From NCBI RefSeq assembly GCF_014268785.2, contig NZ_JABWRD020000002.1, positions 248,001 through 312,000 on the forward strand: DNA of 64,000 nucleotides, read 5' to 3'. Below are positions 51,719 through 61,986 of the stretch, piece by piece. Source of the stretch: Pseudomonas shirazensis (lineage in GTDB: Bacteria; Pseudomonadota; Gammaproteobacteria; Pseudomonadales; Pseudomonadaceae). Under the pieces are notes generated by a model, which was given only the letters and a program-made list of their open reading frames with translations, did no database searches and was not told the origin of the DNA. A program made the translations under genes and the position numbers. The stretch's first letter is position 1. Each line of letters starts with the position of its first letter.

Positions 51719-52207
51719 TCAGTTGATGTGCAGGCGGCGGCGCAGGTCGCGCAAGGCAAAGCTGATCCACGGCCAGAGCAGCGCACTGATGACTGCCGAC
51801 CACACCAGCGCCAGGGTCGGCAGGCGATTGCCGGTCAGGGCACTGAGCCACAACTGGATCAACTGGGCGATGCCGAAGATCACCAGGATCACCAGGCTCT
51901 GCTGCCACAGCGGGAACATGCGCAGGCGCTGCTGCAACGACAGCACCAGGAAGGCGATCAGGGTCAGGATCAGCGCGTTCTGCCCCAGCAAGGTGCCGTA
52001 CAGCACATCCTCTGCCAGGCCCAGCACGAAGGCGGTGGTCATGCCGACCTTGTTCGGCACGTTGAGTACCCAGAATGACACCAGCAGGGCCAGCCACATC
52101 GGCCGGAATACTTCCATGAACTGCGGCATCGGCGAGACGCTGAGCAACAGGCCGATGGCGAAGCTGAGCCAGATGACCCAACCGTTTCTACTGCGCGAAC
52201 TGGCCAT
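51719..52207 (-). CDS. mreD: rod shape-determining protein MreD
   Basis: A 162 aa membrane protein with about five or six hydrophobic helices (WVIWLSFAIGLLLSVSP; LALLVSFWVLNVPNKVGMTTAFVLGLAEDVLYGTLLGQNALILTLIAFLVL; LVILVIFGIAQLIQLWL). It works with MreB, MreC and RodA/PBP2 in cell elongation. Two ATGs are adjacent (52210, 52207); 52207, 5 bases after GGAGG and overlapping the mreC stop, is preferred. Confidence 0.93.
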   Translation of the reverse strand: MASSRSRNGWVIWLSFAIGLLLSVSPMPQFMEVFRPMWLALLVSFWVLNVPNKVGMTTAFVLGLAEDVLYGTLLGQNALILTLIAFLVLSLQQRLRMFPLWQQSLVILVIFGIAQLIQLWLSALTGNRLPTLALVWSAVISALLWPWISFALRDLRRRLHIN

Positions 52208-53253
52208 CATTGCCTCCGCGGTTGGCTGGGCGACGCAGGCGTCGCAGCCGGATTGACGGGTACCGCGGGCGTTGCCGCAGGGGCAGCCGGGGTGGCGGGC
52301 GCAGTGCTTGCTGGCGCACTGGCAGCAGGTGTGGCTTGCTCGGTAGCAGCTGCGGCTGGCGGCTGCGCCGTACCCTGCCGATCAGCTTCTTCCTGGGCCA
52401 TGGCTGCCTCGGTCGCACGCTGCTCCGGGGTGCGCCGGTCGCTGAACACAAGCAGCATATAGCGGCTGCGGTTGAGCGCCGCAGTAGGAATGGCGCGCAC
52501 GATCGCGAACGGCTGACCGGAGTCGTGGATCACTTCGTTGACCGTGGCCACCGGGTAACCGGCCGGGAAGCGCTGGCCCATGCCCGAGCTCACCAGCAAG
52601 TCGCCCTCTTTGACATCGGCAGTGTCGGCAACATGGCGCAGCTCAAGCCGCTCCGGGTTACCGGTACCACTGGCGATGGCGCGCAAGCCGTTGCGGTTGA
52701 CCTGCACCGGAATGCTGTGGGTGGAGTCGGTGAGCAGCAGTACCCGCGAGGTGTAAGGCATCAGCTCGACCACCTGGCCCATCAGGCCGCGGGCATCGAG
52801 CACCGGCTGGCCGAGGAAGACGCCGTCGCGCTCGCCCTTGTTGATCAGGATACGGTGGGTGAACGGATTGGGGTCGACGCCGATCAGCTCGGCCACTTCA
52901 ACCTTCTCATTGACCAGCGCCGACGAGTTGAGCAACTCGCGCAGGCGCACGTTCTGCTCGGTCAGGGCCGCCAGCTTCTGCAGGCGCCCCTGCAACAGCA
53001 GGGCTTCGGTCTTGAGTTTTTCGTTCTCGGCGGCAAGCTCGGTGCGGCTGCCGAACTGGCTGGCGACCCCCTGGAATACGCGCTGCGGGAGGTCTGTGAG
53101 CCAATACGACTCCATCAGCACCAGGCCCATCTGGCTACGCACTGGCTTGAGCAGGGCGAAGCGCGAGTCGACCACCATCAAGGCAACCGAGAGCACCACC
53201 AGTACCAGCAGACGAACGCCCAGCGAAGGGCCCTTGGAGAAAAGCGGTTTAAT
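52207..53253 (-). CDS. mreC: rod shape-determining protein MreC, probable ATT start
   Basis: Bitopic inner-membrane protein of the elongasome (348 aa as called). The N terminus IKPLFSKGPSLGVRLLVLVVLSVALMVVDSRF supplies a short cytoplasmic tail and the membrane helix, then come a coiled coil (ELAAENEKLKTEALLLQGRLQKLAALTEQN) and the beta domain. The C-terminal 60 residues are a low-complexity Ala/Pro/Thr tail. Between the in-frame stop at 53278-53280 and the ATT at 53253 there is no ATG, GTG, TTG or CTG. The first standard start is a GTG at 53199, in the middle of the membrane helix. ATT has GAGGAA 6 bases before it, so I place the start there. Confidence 0.85.
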   Translation of the reverse strand: MKPLFSKGPSLGVRLLVLVVLSVALMVVDSRFALLKPVRSQMGLVLMESYWLTDLPQRVFQGVASQFGSRTELAAENEKLKTEALLLQGRLQKLAALTEQNVRLRELLNSSALVNEKVEVAELIGVDPNPFTHRILINKGERDGVFLGQPVLDARGLMGQVVELMPYTSRVLLLTDSTHSIPVQVNRNGLRAIASGTGNPERLELRHVADTADVKEGDLLVSSGMGQRFPAGYPVATVNEVIHDSGQPFAIVRAIPTAALNRSRYMLLVFSDRRTPEQRATEAAMAQEEADRQGTAQPPAAAATEQATPAASAPASTAPATPAAPAATPAVPVNPAATPASPSQPRRQ

Positions 53254-53361
53254 GGGCCGTTCCTCGTGGACGACGATTCAGGAGGTGACTGGGCATGAAG
53301 CGGAGCACCGGCCTGCTGCGAATTGACGGAAACAGCGCCCCACGGACGCCAACCCAGCGCA

Positions 53362-53390
53362 TACAGGTAGCACTGCGAGTGCTACCTGTA
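53362..53390 (-). terminator. hairpin between mreB and mreC
   Basis: A 12-bp perfect stem TACAGGTAGCAC / GTGCTACCTGTA (53362-53373 with 53379-53390) with a 5-base loop, in the 177-base gap after the mreB stop. There is no T-run, so it is probably an attenuator or RNA-processing/stability element that lets MreB be made in excess over MreC and MreD. Confidence 0.5.
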
Positions 53391-53430
53391 AACCAGGCGA
53401 TCATTACCGGACGTTGAACAGCGCCGTGAA

Positions 53431-54627
<1,197 letters not shown>

Positions 54628-54670
54628 TCATCGCGGAACTTATTCCGTTTGGTTTTTCTGGAGATTTCCC

Positions 54671-54958
54671 ATGGCGCTGCAACGCTCCGACGTGGAAAAG
54701 ATCGCCCATCTGGCCCGACTGGGGCTGAATGAAGGCGAACTGCCGCGCATCACCGATGCCTTGAACAGCATCCTCGGGTTGGTCGACCAGATGCAAGCTG
54801 TCGACACCAGCGGTATCGAACCGCTCGCCCACCCCCTGGAGGCCAGCCAACGTCTGCGCCCCGACCAGGTTACCGAAAGCAACCAGCGCGACGCGTATCA
54901 AGCCATCGCCCCGTCGACCGAGAACGGTCTGTACCTGGTTCCAAAAGTCATCGAGTAA
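54671..54958 (+). CDS. gatC: Asp-tRNA(Asn)/Glu-tRNA(Gln) amidotransferase subunit C
   Basis: A 95 aa small subunit that wraps around GatA and stabilises GatCAB. It has the typical start [19 protein letters not shown] and end [23 protein letters not shown] precedes the ATG. The divergent gap with mreB (54469-54670) must hold both promoters, but no pair of hexamers is convincing. Followed by gatA after 15 bases. Confidence 0.95.
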   Translation: MALQRSDVEKIAHLARLGLNEGELPRITDALNSILGLVDQMQAVDTSGIEPLAHPLEASQRLRPDQVTESNQRDAYQAIAPSTENGLYLVPKVIE

Positions 54959-54973
54959 GGGAAAGCACCTGCC

Positions 54974-56425
54974 ATGCATCAATTGACCCTGGCCGAGATC
55001 GCCCGCGGACTCGCCGACAAGTCGTTTTCATCCGAGGAGCTGACCCAGAGCCTGCTGGGCCGGATCAAGCAACTCGACCCGCAACTGAACAGCTTCATCA
55101 GCGTCACCGAAGAACGCGCGCTGGATCAGGCGCGCGCTGCCGACGCCCGTCGCGCCGCTGGCGAAACCGGCCCTCTGCTGGGCGCGCCGATCGCCCACAA
55201 GGACCTGTTCTGCACCCAGGGCGTACGCACCAGCTGCGGCTCGAAGATGCTCGACAACTTCACCGCGCCGTATGACGCCACCGTGGTCAGCAAGCTGGCC
55301 GACGCCGGCATGGTGACTCTGGGCAAGACCAACATGGACGAATTCGCCATGGGTTCGGCCAACGAATCCAGCCACTACGGCCCGGTGAAGAACCCGTGGA
55401 ACCTCGAGCACGTGCCGGGCGGTTCGTCCGGTGGTTCGGCGGCAGCCGTGGCGGCACGCCTGCTACCGGTGGCAACCGGCACCGATACCGGCGGCTCGAT
55501 TCGCCAGCCGGCGGCACTGACCAACCTGACCGGCCTGAAACCGACCTACGGTCGCGTTTCGCGCTGGGGCATGATCGCCTATGCATCGAGCCTCGATCAG
55601 GGCGGCCCGATGGCGCGTACTGCCGAAGACTGCGCCCTGCTCCTGCAAGGCATGGCCGGCTTCGACACCAAGGACTCGACCTGCATCGACGAGCCAGTGC
55701 CTGATTACAGCGCCAACCTCAACGCGCCGCTGCAAGGCCTGCGCATCGGCCTGCCGAAGGAGTACTTCGGTGCCGGCCTGGACTCGCGCATCGCCGACCT
55801 GGTGCATGCCAGCGTCAAGGAGCTGGAGCAGCTCGGCGCGGTGGTCAAGCAGATCAGCCTGCCGAACATGCAACACGCCATCCCGGCGTACTACGTGATC
55901 GCCCCCGCCGAAGCCTCGTCCAACCTGTCGCGCTTTGATGGCGTGCGCTTTGGCTATCGCTGCGAAGATCCGAAGGATCTCACCGACCTCTACAAGCGCT
56001 CGCGCGGTGAAGGTTTCGGCGTTGAAGTACAGCGCCGGATCATGGTTGGCGCCTACGCGCTGTCGGCTGGTTACTACGACGCCTACTACCTGCAGGCGCA
56101 GAAGATTCGCCGCCTGATCAAGAACGACTTCATGGCAGCCTTCGAAGACGTCGACCTGATTCTCGGCCCAACCACGCCCAACCCGGCCTGGAAGCTTGGC
56201 GCCAAGAGCAACGACCCGGTCTCCGCCTACCTGGAAGACGTCTACACGATCACCGCCAACCTGGCCGGCCTGCCCGGCTTGTCGATGCCGGCCGGTTTCG
56301 TCGACGGCCTGCCCGTCGGCGTGCAACTGCTGGCGCCGTACTTCCAGGAAGGCCGCCTGCTCAACGTCGCGCACCGCTACCAGCAAGTCACCGACTGGCA
56401 CACCCGCGCCCCTACCGGCTTCTGA
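54974..56425 (+). CDS. gatA: Asp-tRNA(Asn)/Glu-tRNA(Gln) amidotransferase subunit A
   Basis: Glutaminase subunit (483 aa) of the amidase-signature family, releasing ammonia for the transamidation of misacylated tRNA. The catalytic triad is complete: Lys76 (IAHKDLF), cis-Ser151 and Ser175 in [11 protein letters not shown]...[13 protein letters not shown] functional GatCAB implies that at least one of Asn-tRNA and Gln-tRNA is made indirectly. It is followed by gatB after 11 bases. Confidence 0.97.
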   Translation: MHQLTLAEIARGLADKSFSSEELTQSLLGRIKQLDPQLNSFISVTEERALDQARAADARRAAGETGPLLGAPIAHKDLFCTQGVRTSCGSKMLDNFTAPYDATVVSKLADAGMVTLGKTNMDEFAMGSANESSHYGPVKNPWNLEHVPGGSSGGSAAAVAARLLPVATGTDTGGSIRQPAALTNLTGLKPTYGRVSRWGMIAYASSLDQGGPMARTAEDCALLLQGMAGFDTKDSTCIDEPVPDYSANLNAPLQGLRIGLPKEYFGAGLDSRIADLVHASVKELEQLGAVVKQISLPNMQHAIPAYYVIAPAEASSNLSRFDGVRFGYRCEDPKDLTDLYKRSRGEGFGVEVQRRIMVGAYALSAGYYDAYYLQAQKIRRLIKNDFMAAFEDVDLILGPTTPNPAWKLGAKSNDPVSAYLEDVYTITANLAGLPGLSMPAGFVDGLPVGVQLLAPYFQEGRLLNVAHRYQQVTDWHTRAPTGF

Positions 56426-56436
56426 GGAATTCACAC

Positions 56437-57882
56437 ATGCAATGGGAAGTTGTGATCGGGCTGGAGATTCATACCCAGCTCGCCACCCAGTCGAAGATTT
56501 TCTCCGGCAGCGCTACCACCTTCGGCTCCGAGCCGAACACCCAGGCCAGCCTGATCGACCTGGGCATGCCTGGCGTACTGCCGGTGCTCAACCAGGAAGC
56601 CGTGCGCATGGCGTGCATGTTCGGCCTGGCCATCGAAGCCGAGATCGGCCCGCGCAACGTGTTCGCGCGCAAGAACTACTTCTACCCTGACCTGCCCAAG
56701 GGCTATCAGATCAGCCAGATGGACCTGCCGATCGTCGGCAAGGGGCACCTCGACATCGCCCTTGAAGATGGCACCATCAAGCGCGTCGGCATCACCCGTG
56801 CGCACCTTGAAGAAGACGCCGGTAAAAGCCTGCACGAAGACTTCAATGGCGCCAGCGGCATAGACCTCAACCGGGCCGGCACGCCGCTGCTGGAGATCGT
56901 CTCCGAGCCGGACATGCGCAGCGCCAAGGAAGCCGTGGCTTACGTCAAGGCGATCCACGCGCTGGTGCGTTACCTGGGCATCTGCGACGGCAACATGGCC
57001 GAAGGTTCGCTGCGTTGCGACTGCAACGTATCGATCCGGCCGAAGGGTCAGGTCGAGTTCGGCACTCGCTGCGAGATCAAGAACGTCAACTCGTTCCGCT
57101 TCATCGAGCGCGCCATCAACAGCGAAATCCAGCGCCAGATCGAGCTGATCGAAGACGGCGGCCGGGTCATCCAGGAAACCCGCCTGTACGACCCGAACAA
57201 GGACGAGACCCGCTCCATGCGCAGCAAGGAGGAAGCCAACGACTACCGTTACTTCCCCGACCCTGACCTGCTGCCGGTGGTGATCGAGAGCAGCCTGCTC
57301 GAGAGCATCCGCGCCAGCCTGCCAGAGCTGCCACCGCAAAAGGTCGAACGCTTCCAGAGCCAGTACGGCCTGTCGGCCTACGACGCCAACGTGCTGGCCG
57401 CCAGCCGCGAACAGGCCGACTACTTCGAGGCCGTGGTGCGCATTGGTGGCGACGCCAAGCTCGCCGCCAACTGGGTCATGGTCGAGCTGGGCAGCCTGCT
57501 CAACAAGCTCGGTGTCGAGATCGACCAGGCGCCGGTCAGCGCCGAGCAACTGGGCGGCATGCTCCTGCGTATTCGCGACAACACCATCAGCGGCAAGATT
57601 GCCAAGACCGTGTTCGAAGCGATGGCCGCAGGCGAAGGCGACGCCGACAGCATCATCGACAGCAAGGGCCTCAAGCAGGTCACCGACAGTGGTGCAATCG
57701 AGACCATGCTCGACGAAATGCTGGCAGCCAATGCCGAGCAGGTCGAACAGTACCGCGCCGCCGATGAAGCCAAGCGCGGCAAGATGTTCGGCTTCTTCGT
57801 CGGCCAGGCGATGAAAGCCTCCAAAGGCAAGGCCAACCCGGGGCAGGTGAACCAACTGCTCAAGGCCAAGCTCGAAGGCTAA
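56437..57882 (+). CDS. gatB: Asp-tRNA(Asn)/Glu-tRNA(Gln) amidotransferase subunit B
   Basis: Kinase/transamidase subunit of 481 aa that phosphorylates the tRNA-bound carboxylate and binds tRNA through its C-terminal YqeY-like tail. Family landmarks are [45 protein letters not shown] and [19 protein letters not shown]. It completes the gatCAB operon; a perfect hairpin follows its stop after 8 bases. Confidence 0.97.
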   Translation: MQWEVVIGLEIHTQLATQSKIFSGSATTFGSEPNTQASLIDLGMPGVLPVLNQEAVRMACMFGLAIEAEIGPRNVFARKNYFYPDLPKGYQISQMDLPIVGKGHLDIALEDGTIKRVGITRAHLEEDAGKSLHEDFNGASGIDLNRAGTPLLEIVSEPDMRSAKEAVAYVKAIHALVRYLGICDGNMAEGSLRCDCNVSIRPKGQVEFGTRCEIKNVNSFRFIERAINSEIQRQIELIEDGGRVIQETRLYDPNKDETRSMRSKEEANDYRYFPDPDLLPVVIESSLLESIRASLPELPPQKVERFQSQYGLSAYDANVLAASREQADYFEAVVRIGGDAKLAANWVMVELGSLLNKLGVEIDQAPVSAEQLGGMLLRIRDNTISGKIAKTVFEAMAAGEGDADSIIDSKGLKQVTDSGAIETMLDEMLAANAEQVEQYRAADEAKRGKMFGFFVGQAMKASKGKANPGQVNQLLKAKLEG

Positions 57883-57890
57883 GCCCTGCG

Positions 57891-57920
57891 CGGTGCACGG
57901 TCAGCCACGACCGTGCACCG
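57891..57920 (+). terminator. hairpin after gatB
   Basis: A 12-bp perfect stem CGGTGCACGGTC / GACCGTGCACCG (57891-57902 with 57909-57920) with a 6-base loop. It is followed by GCAACTCATTCTTTG rather than a T-run, so termination is probably partial and may let some transcription into the RlpA-like gene. Confidence 0.55.
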
Positions 57921-57951
57921 GCAACTCATTCTTTGCGGAGCGTACGCGAGC

Positions 57952-58323
57952 ATGCGGCATACCCTTGGCGCACTTGCGCTTTTCTCCCTGCTGGCCGGCT
58001 GCGCCAGTCACGATATCGACCCTAGCGGTTACGACAAGACCGGCACCGCCTCCTATTACGGTTCGCGCCATCATGGCAAACGGACCGCCAGTGGCGAGCC
58101 CTTCAACCAGCACGGCCTTACCGCCGCCCACCGCAGCCTCGCTTTTGGCAGCCGAGTGCTGGTCACCAACCTGGCCAACCAGCGCAGCGTCGTGGTGCGC
58201 ATCAATGACCGCGGACCACACAGCCGTGGCCGTTTGATCGATCTGTCCCGCGCGGCCGCAGAAAAAATCGGCATGATCCGTAGCGGAACCGCGCGAGTGC
58301 GGGTACAAGGTCTGAGCGACTGA
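57952..58323 (+). CDS. RlpA-like lipoprotein (septal ring lytic transglycosylase family)
   Basis: A 123 aa lipoprotein: signal sequence [17 protein letters not shown] with lipobox LAGC (lipidated Cys at about 17), then a double-psi beta-barrel domain ([43 protein letters not shown] and [29 protein letters not shown]). RlpA of P. aeruginosa cleaves denuded glycans at the septum; this short paralogue lacks the SPOR domain, so septal targeting is doubtful. ATG 57952 gives the clean signal peptide. Confidence 0.9.
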   Translation: MRHTLGALALFSLLAGCASHDIDPSGYDKTGTASYYGSRHHGKRTASGEPFNQHGLTAAHRSLAFGSRVLVTNLANQRSVVVRINDRGPHSRGRLIDLSRAAAEKIGMIRSGTARVRVQGLSD

Positions 58324-58341
58324 GCCAACGGGAGCCTGACC

Positions 58342-59427
58342 ATTTTCGACCTCGCCACCCTACCCACCTTCAGCCTCCTACAATTGGCTGTGGGCCTTGT
58401 CCTGCTGGTGCTCGGCGCCGAACTGCTGGTGCGCGCCGCCCTGCGCCTGGCTACGCGTCTGCATGTGCGGCCGCTGATCATCGGTTTGAGCCTGGTTGCC
58501 TTCGGCAGTACCGCGCCGCAATTGACTGTCAGCCTGCAAGCGGCCTATCAAGGTGCGCCTGACGTCGCTGTCGGCAGCGTGATCGGCAGCAACATCTTCA
58601 ATGTGCTGGTGATTCTCGGCTTTACCGCGCTGATCATCCCGCTGCGCGTGTCGCGCCAACTGGTGCGTCTGGACATCCCGTTGATGGTGGCCGCCAGCGC
58701 CTTGGTCTACCTGCTCGCGGCCAACGGCCAGCTGGGCCGCTTCGAAGGCGCGCTGTTACTGCTCGGGCTGCTCGGTTATCTGTTGATCCTCTGGCACCAA
58801 TCGCGCCACTACGCGCGTACTTATCCGGCACCGAATGCCCTGGAGGTCAGCCGCCTGCGCTTCTGGAGCGGTGCTGTGGGGCAGATCGCGTTGGGCCTGG
58901 TATTGCTCAGCATTGGCGGCCATCTGCTGCTGGAAGCCGCAGTGGAAGTGGCCACTGACCTTGGCCTGTCGGAACGGATCATTGGGCTGACCGTAGTCGC
59001 CGTCTGCACCTCGCTGCCGGAACTTGCCGCTGCGCTGGTTGCGGCGCTGCGCGGTGAGCGCGAAGTAGCGGTAGGTACAGTGATCGGCAGCAACCTGTTC
59101 AACTTGCTGGCAGTGCTGGGCGCGACCGCGCTGGTCACCCCTGCCCCGCTGTCGATTTCACCAAATGCACTGGCCTTTGACTTGCCGGTGATGCTCGGCG
59201 TCGCCTGCCTGAGCCTGCCGGTGTTCTACTCCGGCTACCGCGTCACCCGCGCCGAGGGGCTGGTGTTTCTCTGCCTGTACCTGGCCTACGGCCTGCATGT
59301 GGTGACCTTCACCACCGGCATGCCGTTGGCGGGCAAGCTGGAGAAACTGATGCTGTTCTACGTGCTGCCGCTGCTTGCTCTGACGCTGCTGTACACCACC
59401 GTGCGCGCCTGGCGGCGCCAGCACTGA
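58342..59427 (+). CDS. calcium/sodium antiporter family protein, start uncertain (ATT?)
   Basis: About 361 aa, ten hydrophobic segments, two homologous halves carrying the exchanger alpha repeats (VRPLIIGLSLVAFGSTAPQLTVSLQAA with GSVIGSNIFNVLVILG; LSERIIGLTVVAVCTSLPELAAALVAA with GTVIGSNLFNLLAVLG). It resembles YrbG/CaCA exchangers. Between the rlpA-like stop (58321-58323) and 58384 there is no ATG, GTG or TTG in frame. ATT 58342 has GGGAG 7 bases upstream and gives IFDLATLPTFSLLQ before the first helix. TTG 58384 is the first standard start but has no ribosome binding site. Confidence 0.82.
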   Translation: MFDLATLPTFSLLQLAVGLVLLVLGAELLVRAALRLATRLHVRPLIIGLSLVAFGSTAPQLTVSLQAAYQGAPDVAVGSVIGSNIFNVLVILGFTALIIPLRVSRQLVRLDIPLMVAASALVYLLAANGQLGRFEGALLLLGLLGYLLILWHQSRHYARTYPAPNALEVSRLRFWSGAVGQIALGLVLLSIGGHLLLEAAVEVATDLGLSERIIGLTVVAVCTSLPELAAALVAALRGEREVAVGTVIGSNLFNLLAVLGATALVTPAPLSISPNALAFDLPVMLGVACLSLPVFYSGYRVTRAEGLVFLCLYLAYGLHVVTFTTGMPLAGKLEKLMLFYVLPLLALTLLYTTVRAWRRQH

Positions 59428-59456
59428 GGCCTGCGCAGGTTTAGCCGCGCAGGCCT
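59427..59456. terminator. hairpin between convergent antiporter and aroP
   Basis: A 10-bp perfect stem AGGCCTGCGC / GCGCAGGCCT (59427-59436 with 59447-59456) with a 10-base loop, starting on the antiporter stop codon. No T-run is present on either strand; it may act weakly in both directions. Confidence 0.4.
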
Positions 59457-59469
59457 TGCAGCAAACACC

Positions 59470-60831
59470 TCAGCGCTTGGCCTGGCGCTGCTTCTTGAGC
59501 TTGAACGCAATGCCCAGTGCGGCAATCCACAGCGGGATCAGCATCACCGAGATGCGGATCGGCGGAGTCAGGTACATCACCACCAGGATCAACACGATGA
59601 AGGCCAGGCACATGTAATTGGTAATCGGGTGGCCCCAGCTGCGGTAGAACGGCGTATCGCCGGCAGCGATCTTGGCCTTGCGGAATTTCAGGTGGGTGAT
59701 GCTGATGCTTGCCCAGTTGATAACCAGCGCTGATACCGCCAGCGCCATCAACAGGCCGAAGGCTTCGCCCGGCATCAGGTAGTTGATCACCACGCACAAA
59801 CCGGTGGCCGCTGCCGACACACCCAGCGCGGTCAGCGGCACGCCGCGACGGCTGACCTTGAGCAATTGATGCGGTGCATCGCCCTGGCTGGCCAGGCCGA
59901 ACAGCATACGGCTGTTGGCGTACACGCAGCTGTTGTACACCGACAGCGCCGCCGTCAGTACCACCACGTTGAGAATGGTCGCGACCAGGTTGCTGTCCAG
60001 TTCATGGAAGATCATCACGAACGGGCTGCCGCCCTGCACCACCTTTTGCCACGGGTACAGCGACAGCAAGATCGCCAGCGCACCGATGTAGAAGATCAGG
60101 ATGCGGTACACCACCTGGTTGGTCGCCTTGGGAATGCTCACCCGCGGGTTTTCCGCCTCGGCGGCAGTGATACCGACCAGCTCCAGGCCGCCGAACGAGA
60201 ACATGATCACCGCCAGAGCCATGATCAAGCCGCCGACGCCATTGGGGAAGAAGCCGCCGTATTGCCACAGGTTGGCGACGCTGGCATCCGGGCCACCCTG
60301 GCCGCTGGTGAGCAACCAGGCGCCAAAGCCGATCATGCTGACAATCGCCACTACTTTGACCAGAGCGAACCAGAACTCCATCTCGCCGTAGACCTTGACC
60401 TGAGTCAGGTTGATCAGGTTGATCACCACAAAGAAGATTGCTGCCGTGGCCCAGGTCGGGAAGTCCGGCCACCAGTACTGCACATAGATGCCAACTGCGG
60501 TCAGCTCGGCCATGCCTACCAGCACATAGACCACCCAGTAGTTCCAGCCCGAGACAAAGCCGGCGAACTCGCTCCAGTATTTATGGGCGAAGTGGCTGAA
60601 GCTGCCGGCAACCGGCTCTTCCACCACCATTTCGCCAAGCTGGCGCATGATCAGGAAGGCCATCAGGCCGGCAATGGCATAACCCAGCAACACCGAGGGG
60701 CCGGCCATCTGGATGGTCTGGGCAATGCCCAGGAACAGCCCGGTGCCGATGGCCCCGCCCAGCGCGATCAACTGGATATGGCGATTTTTCAGGCCGCGCT
60801 GTAACCGCTCGGGCGAGTTCTGGTCTTGCAT
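59470..60831 (-). CDS. aroP: aromatic amino acid permease AroP
   Basis: Proton symporter of the APC/AAT family, 453 aa, twelve membrane segments. It is strikingly like E. coli AroP along the chain: LKNRHIQLIALGGAIGTGLFLG at the start, QLGEMVVEEPVAGSFSHFA, FSFGGLELVGITAAEAENP and SVYNSCVYANSRMLFGLA. It should import Phe, Tyr and Trp. ATG 60831 has AAGGACACTCC upstream. An A-rich Crc/Hfq-type motif lies in the leader, indicating carbon catabolite repression at the translational level. Confidence 0.92.
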   Translation of the reverse strand: MQDQNSPERLQRGLKNRHIQLIALGGAIGTGLFLGIAQTIQMAGPSVLLGYAIAGLMAFLIMRQLGEMVVEEPVAGSFSHFAHKYWSEFAGFVSGWNYWVVYVLVGMAELTAVGIYVQYWWPDFPTWATAAIFFVVINLINLTQVKVYGEMEFWFALVKVVAIVSMIGFGAWLLTSGQGGPDASVANLWQYGGFFPNGVGGLIMALAVIMFSFGGLELVGITAAEAENPRVSIPKATNQVVYRILIFYIGALAILLSLYPWQKVVQGGSPFVMIFHELDSNLVATILNVVVLTAALSVYNSCVYANSRMLFGLASQGDAPHQLLKVSRRGVPLTALGVSAAATGLCVVINYLMPGEAFGLLMALAVSALVINWASISITHLKFRKAKIAAGDTPFYRSWGHPITNYMCLAFIVLILVVMYLTPPIRISVMLIPLWIAALGIAFKLKKQRQAKR

Positions 60832-60857
60832 GGAGTGTCCTTAGGTCAGGTGGCAGC

Positions 60858-60881
60858 GTTGTTGCTGTTGTTGTTCTGTTC
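60858..60881 (-). promoter_or_regulatory. Crc/Hfq (catabolite activity) motif in the aroP leader
   Basis: On the minus strand the leader reads GAACAGAACAACAACAGCAA, containing AACAACAA (60868-60875), a match to the AAnAAnAA motif bound by Hfq with Crc, plus a second AACAAC. It is about 30-50 bases before the aroP ATG. From memory, an aroP gene is among the reported Crc targets in P. putida, which fits. Confidence 0.65.
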
Positions 60882-60894
60882 AGGCGGCAAGGAT

Positions 60895-61836
60895 CTAGAT
60901 CCAGCCGCCCCACTGCAAGATGAAGATGCCGATATTGGTGGTAATTGCCGCCATCAGGGTAGTAATGACGATGATCGCCGCCGCTAACTGATGATTGGCA
61001 TTGGCCGCACGGGCCATGACATAGCTGGCGGCAGCGGTAGGGCTGCCGATGTACAGGAACAGGATGCCCAGCTCGGCACCGCGGAAACCACACAGCCAGG
61101 CGCCGAGGGTGCCGATCAGCGGCAACCAGACCATCTTCACCAGGCTGACATCCACCGCCAGCTTGCCGCTGTCGCGCAGCGCCGCCAGCGACAAGGTGCC
61201 ACCAATGCAGATCAACGCCAGTGGCAGGGTCATTTGCGCCAGATAGTCGCCCGAGGTCAGCAGCCAGTTCGGCAGCGGCACCTGGGCGTAGGCCATGGGT
61301 GTGGCGAGCAGCACGCTGATGATCAGCGGGTTACTGAAAACACTTTTGCAGATGCTCCACGGATCGGACTTGAGGTCCGGGCTGTATACCGCCAGCACCA
61401 CCGCCGACAGCGAGTTGTACAGGAGGATCACCAGGCCGGCGAGCACCGCGCCCAGCGAGATGCCGTAATCACCGTACAGGCTGGCCGCCAGGGCCAGGCC
61501 GATAACGCCGTTGTTGCCGCGAAAAGCCCCCTGGGTGTAGATGCCGCGCTCGGCCAGCGGCGCGCGCCAGATCGCCAGGCCCCAGGACAAGGCGAAGCCG
61601 ATCAGGGTAATTGCGGTGAAGTAGACCAGCACACCGGGTTTGATCGCTGCATCCAGATCGGCATGGTAGATGCCAAGAAACAGCAGCGCCGGCATGCACA
61701 CGTTGAACACCAGCGTCGAGGCAACCTTGGTGAAGTTGTCGTCGATCAGGTGCAAACGTTTGAGCAATACGCCCATGAACAGCATGGCGAACACCGGTGC
61801 AGTGATGTTCAGCGTCTGGATAAGAAGGGCGAGCAT
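60895..61836 (-). CDS. AEC family transporter (auxin efflux carrier-like)
   Basis: A 313 aa membrane protein with ten hydrophobic segments in two bundles of five, separated by a cytoplasmic loop around residues 150-165. The start LNITAPVFAMLFMGVLLKRLHLIDDNFTKVASTLVFNVCMPALLF is typical, as is NNGVIGLALAASLYG. Bacterial AEC proteins move malate, malonate or amino acid-like anions; the substrate here is not evident. It lies upstream of aroP on the same strand with a 63-base gap, so cotranscription is possible. Confidence 0.87.
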   Translation of the reverse strand: MLALLIQTLNITAPVFAMLFMGVLLKRLHLIDDNFTKVASTLVFNVCMPALLFLGIYHADLDAAIKPGVLVYFTAITLIGFALSWGLAIWRAPLAERGIYTQGAFRGNNGVIGLALAASLYGDYGISLGAVLAGLVILLYNSLSAVVLAVYSPDLKSDPWSICKSVFSNPLIISVLLATPMAYAQVPLPNWLLTSGDYLAQMTLPLALICIGGTLSLAALRDSGKLAVDVSLVKMVWLPLIGTLGAWLCGFRGAELGILFLYIGSPTAAASYVMARAANANHQLAAAIIVITTLMAAITTNIGIFILQWGGWI

Positions 61837-61986
61837 GCGCGAGCGGTCCTGGTTTTGGGGTTGCCGTTAGGGGGCTAATGATACGCCAGGCGCTGGGTTT
61901 TGCGGACAATAGCCACTGCTAAAAGGATATTTCCTACACAACTGGCGCTTTTTGCTGTCAGCCTCGCCCCCTGCACAGCGGCCGAT

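Noticed and set aside
52210..52460. Ala/Pro/Thr repeats at the end of mreC as a tandem repeat element
   Set aside because: The repeats are at protein level with varied codons; such tails are common in Pseudomonas MreC.
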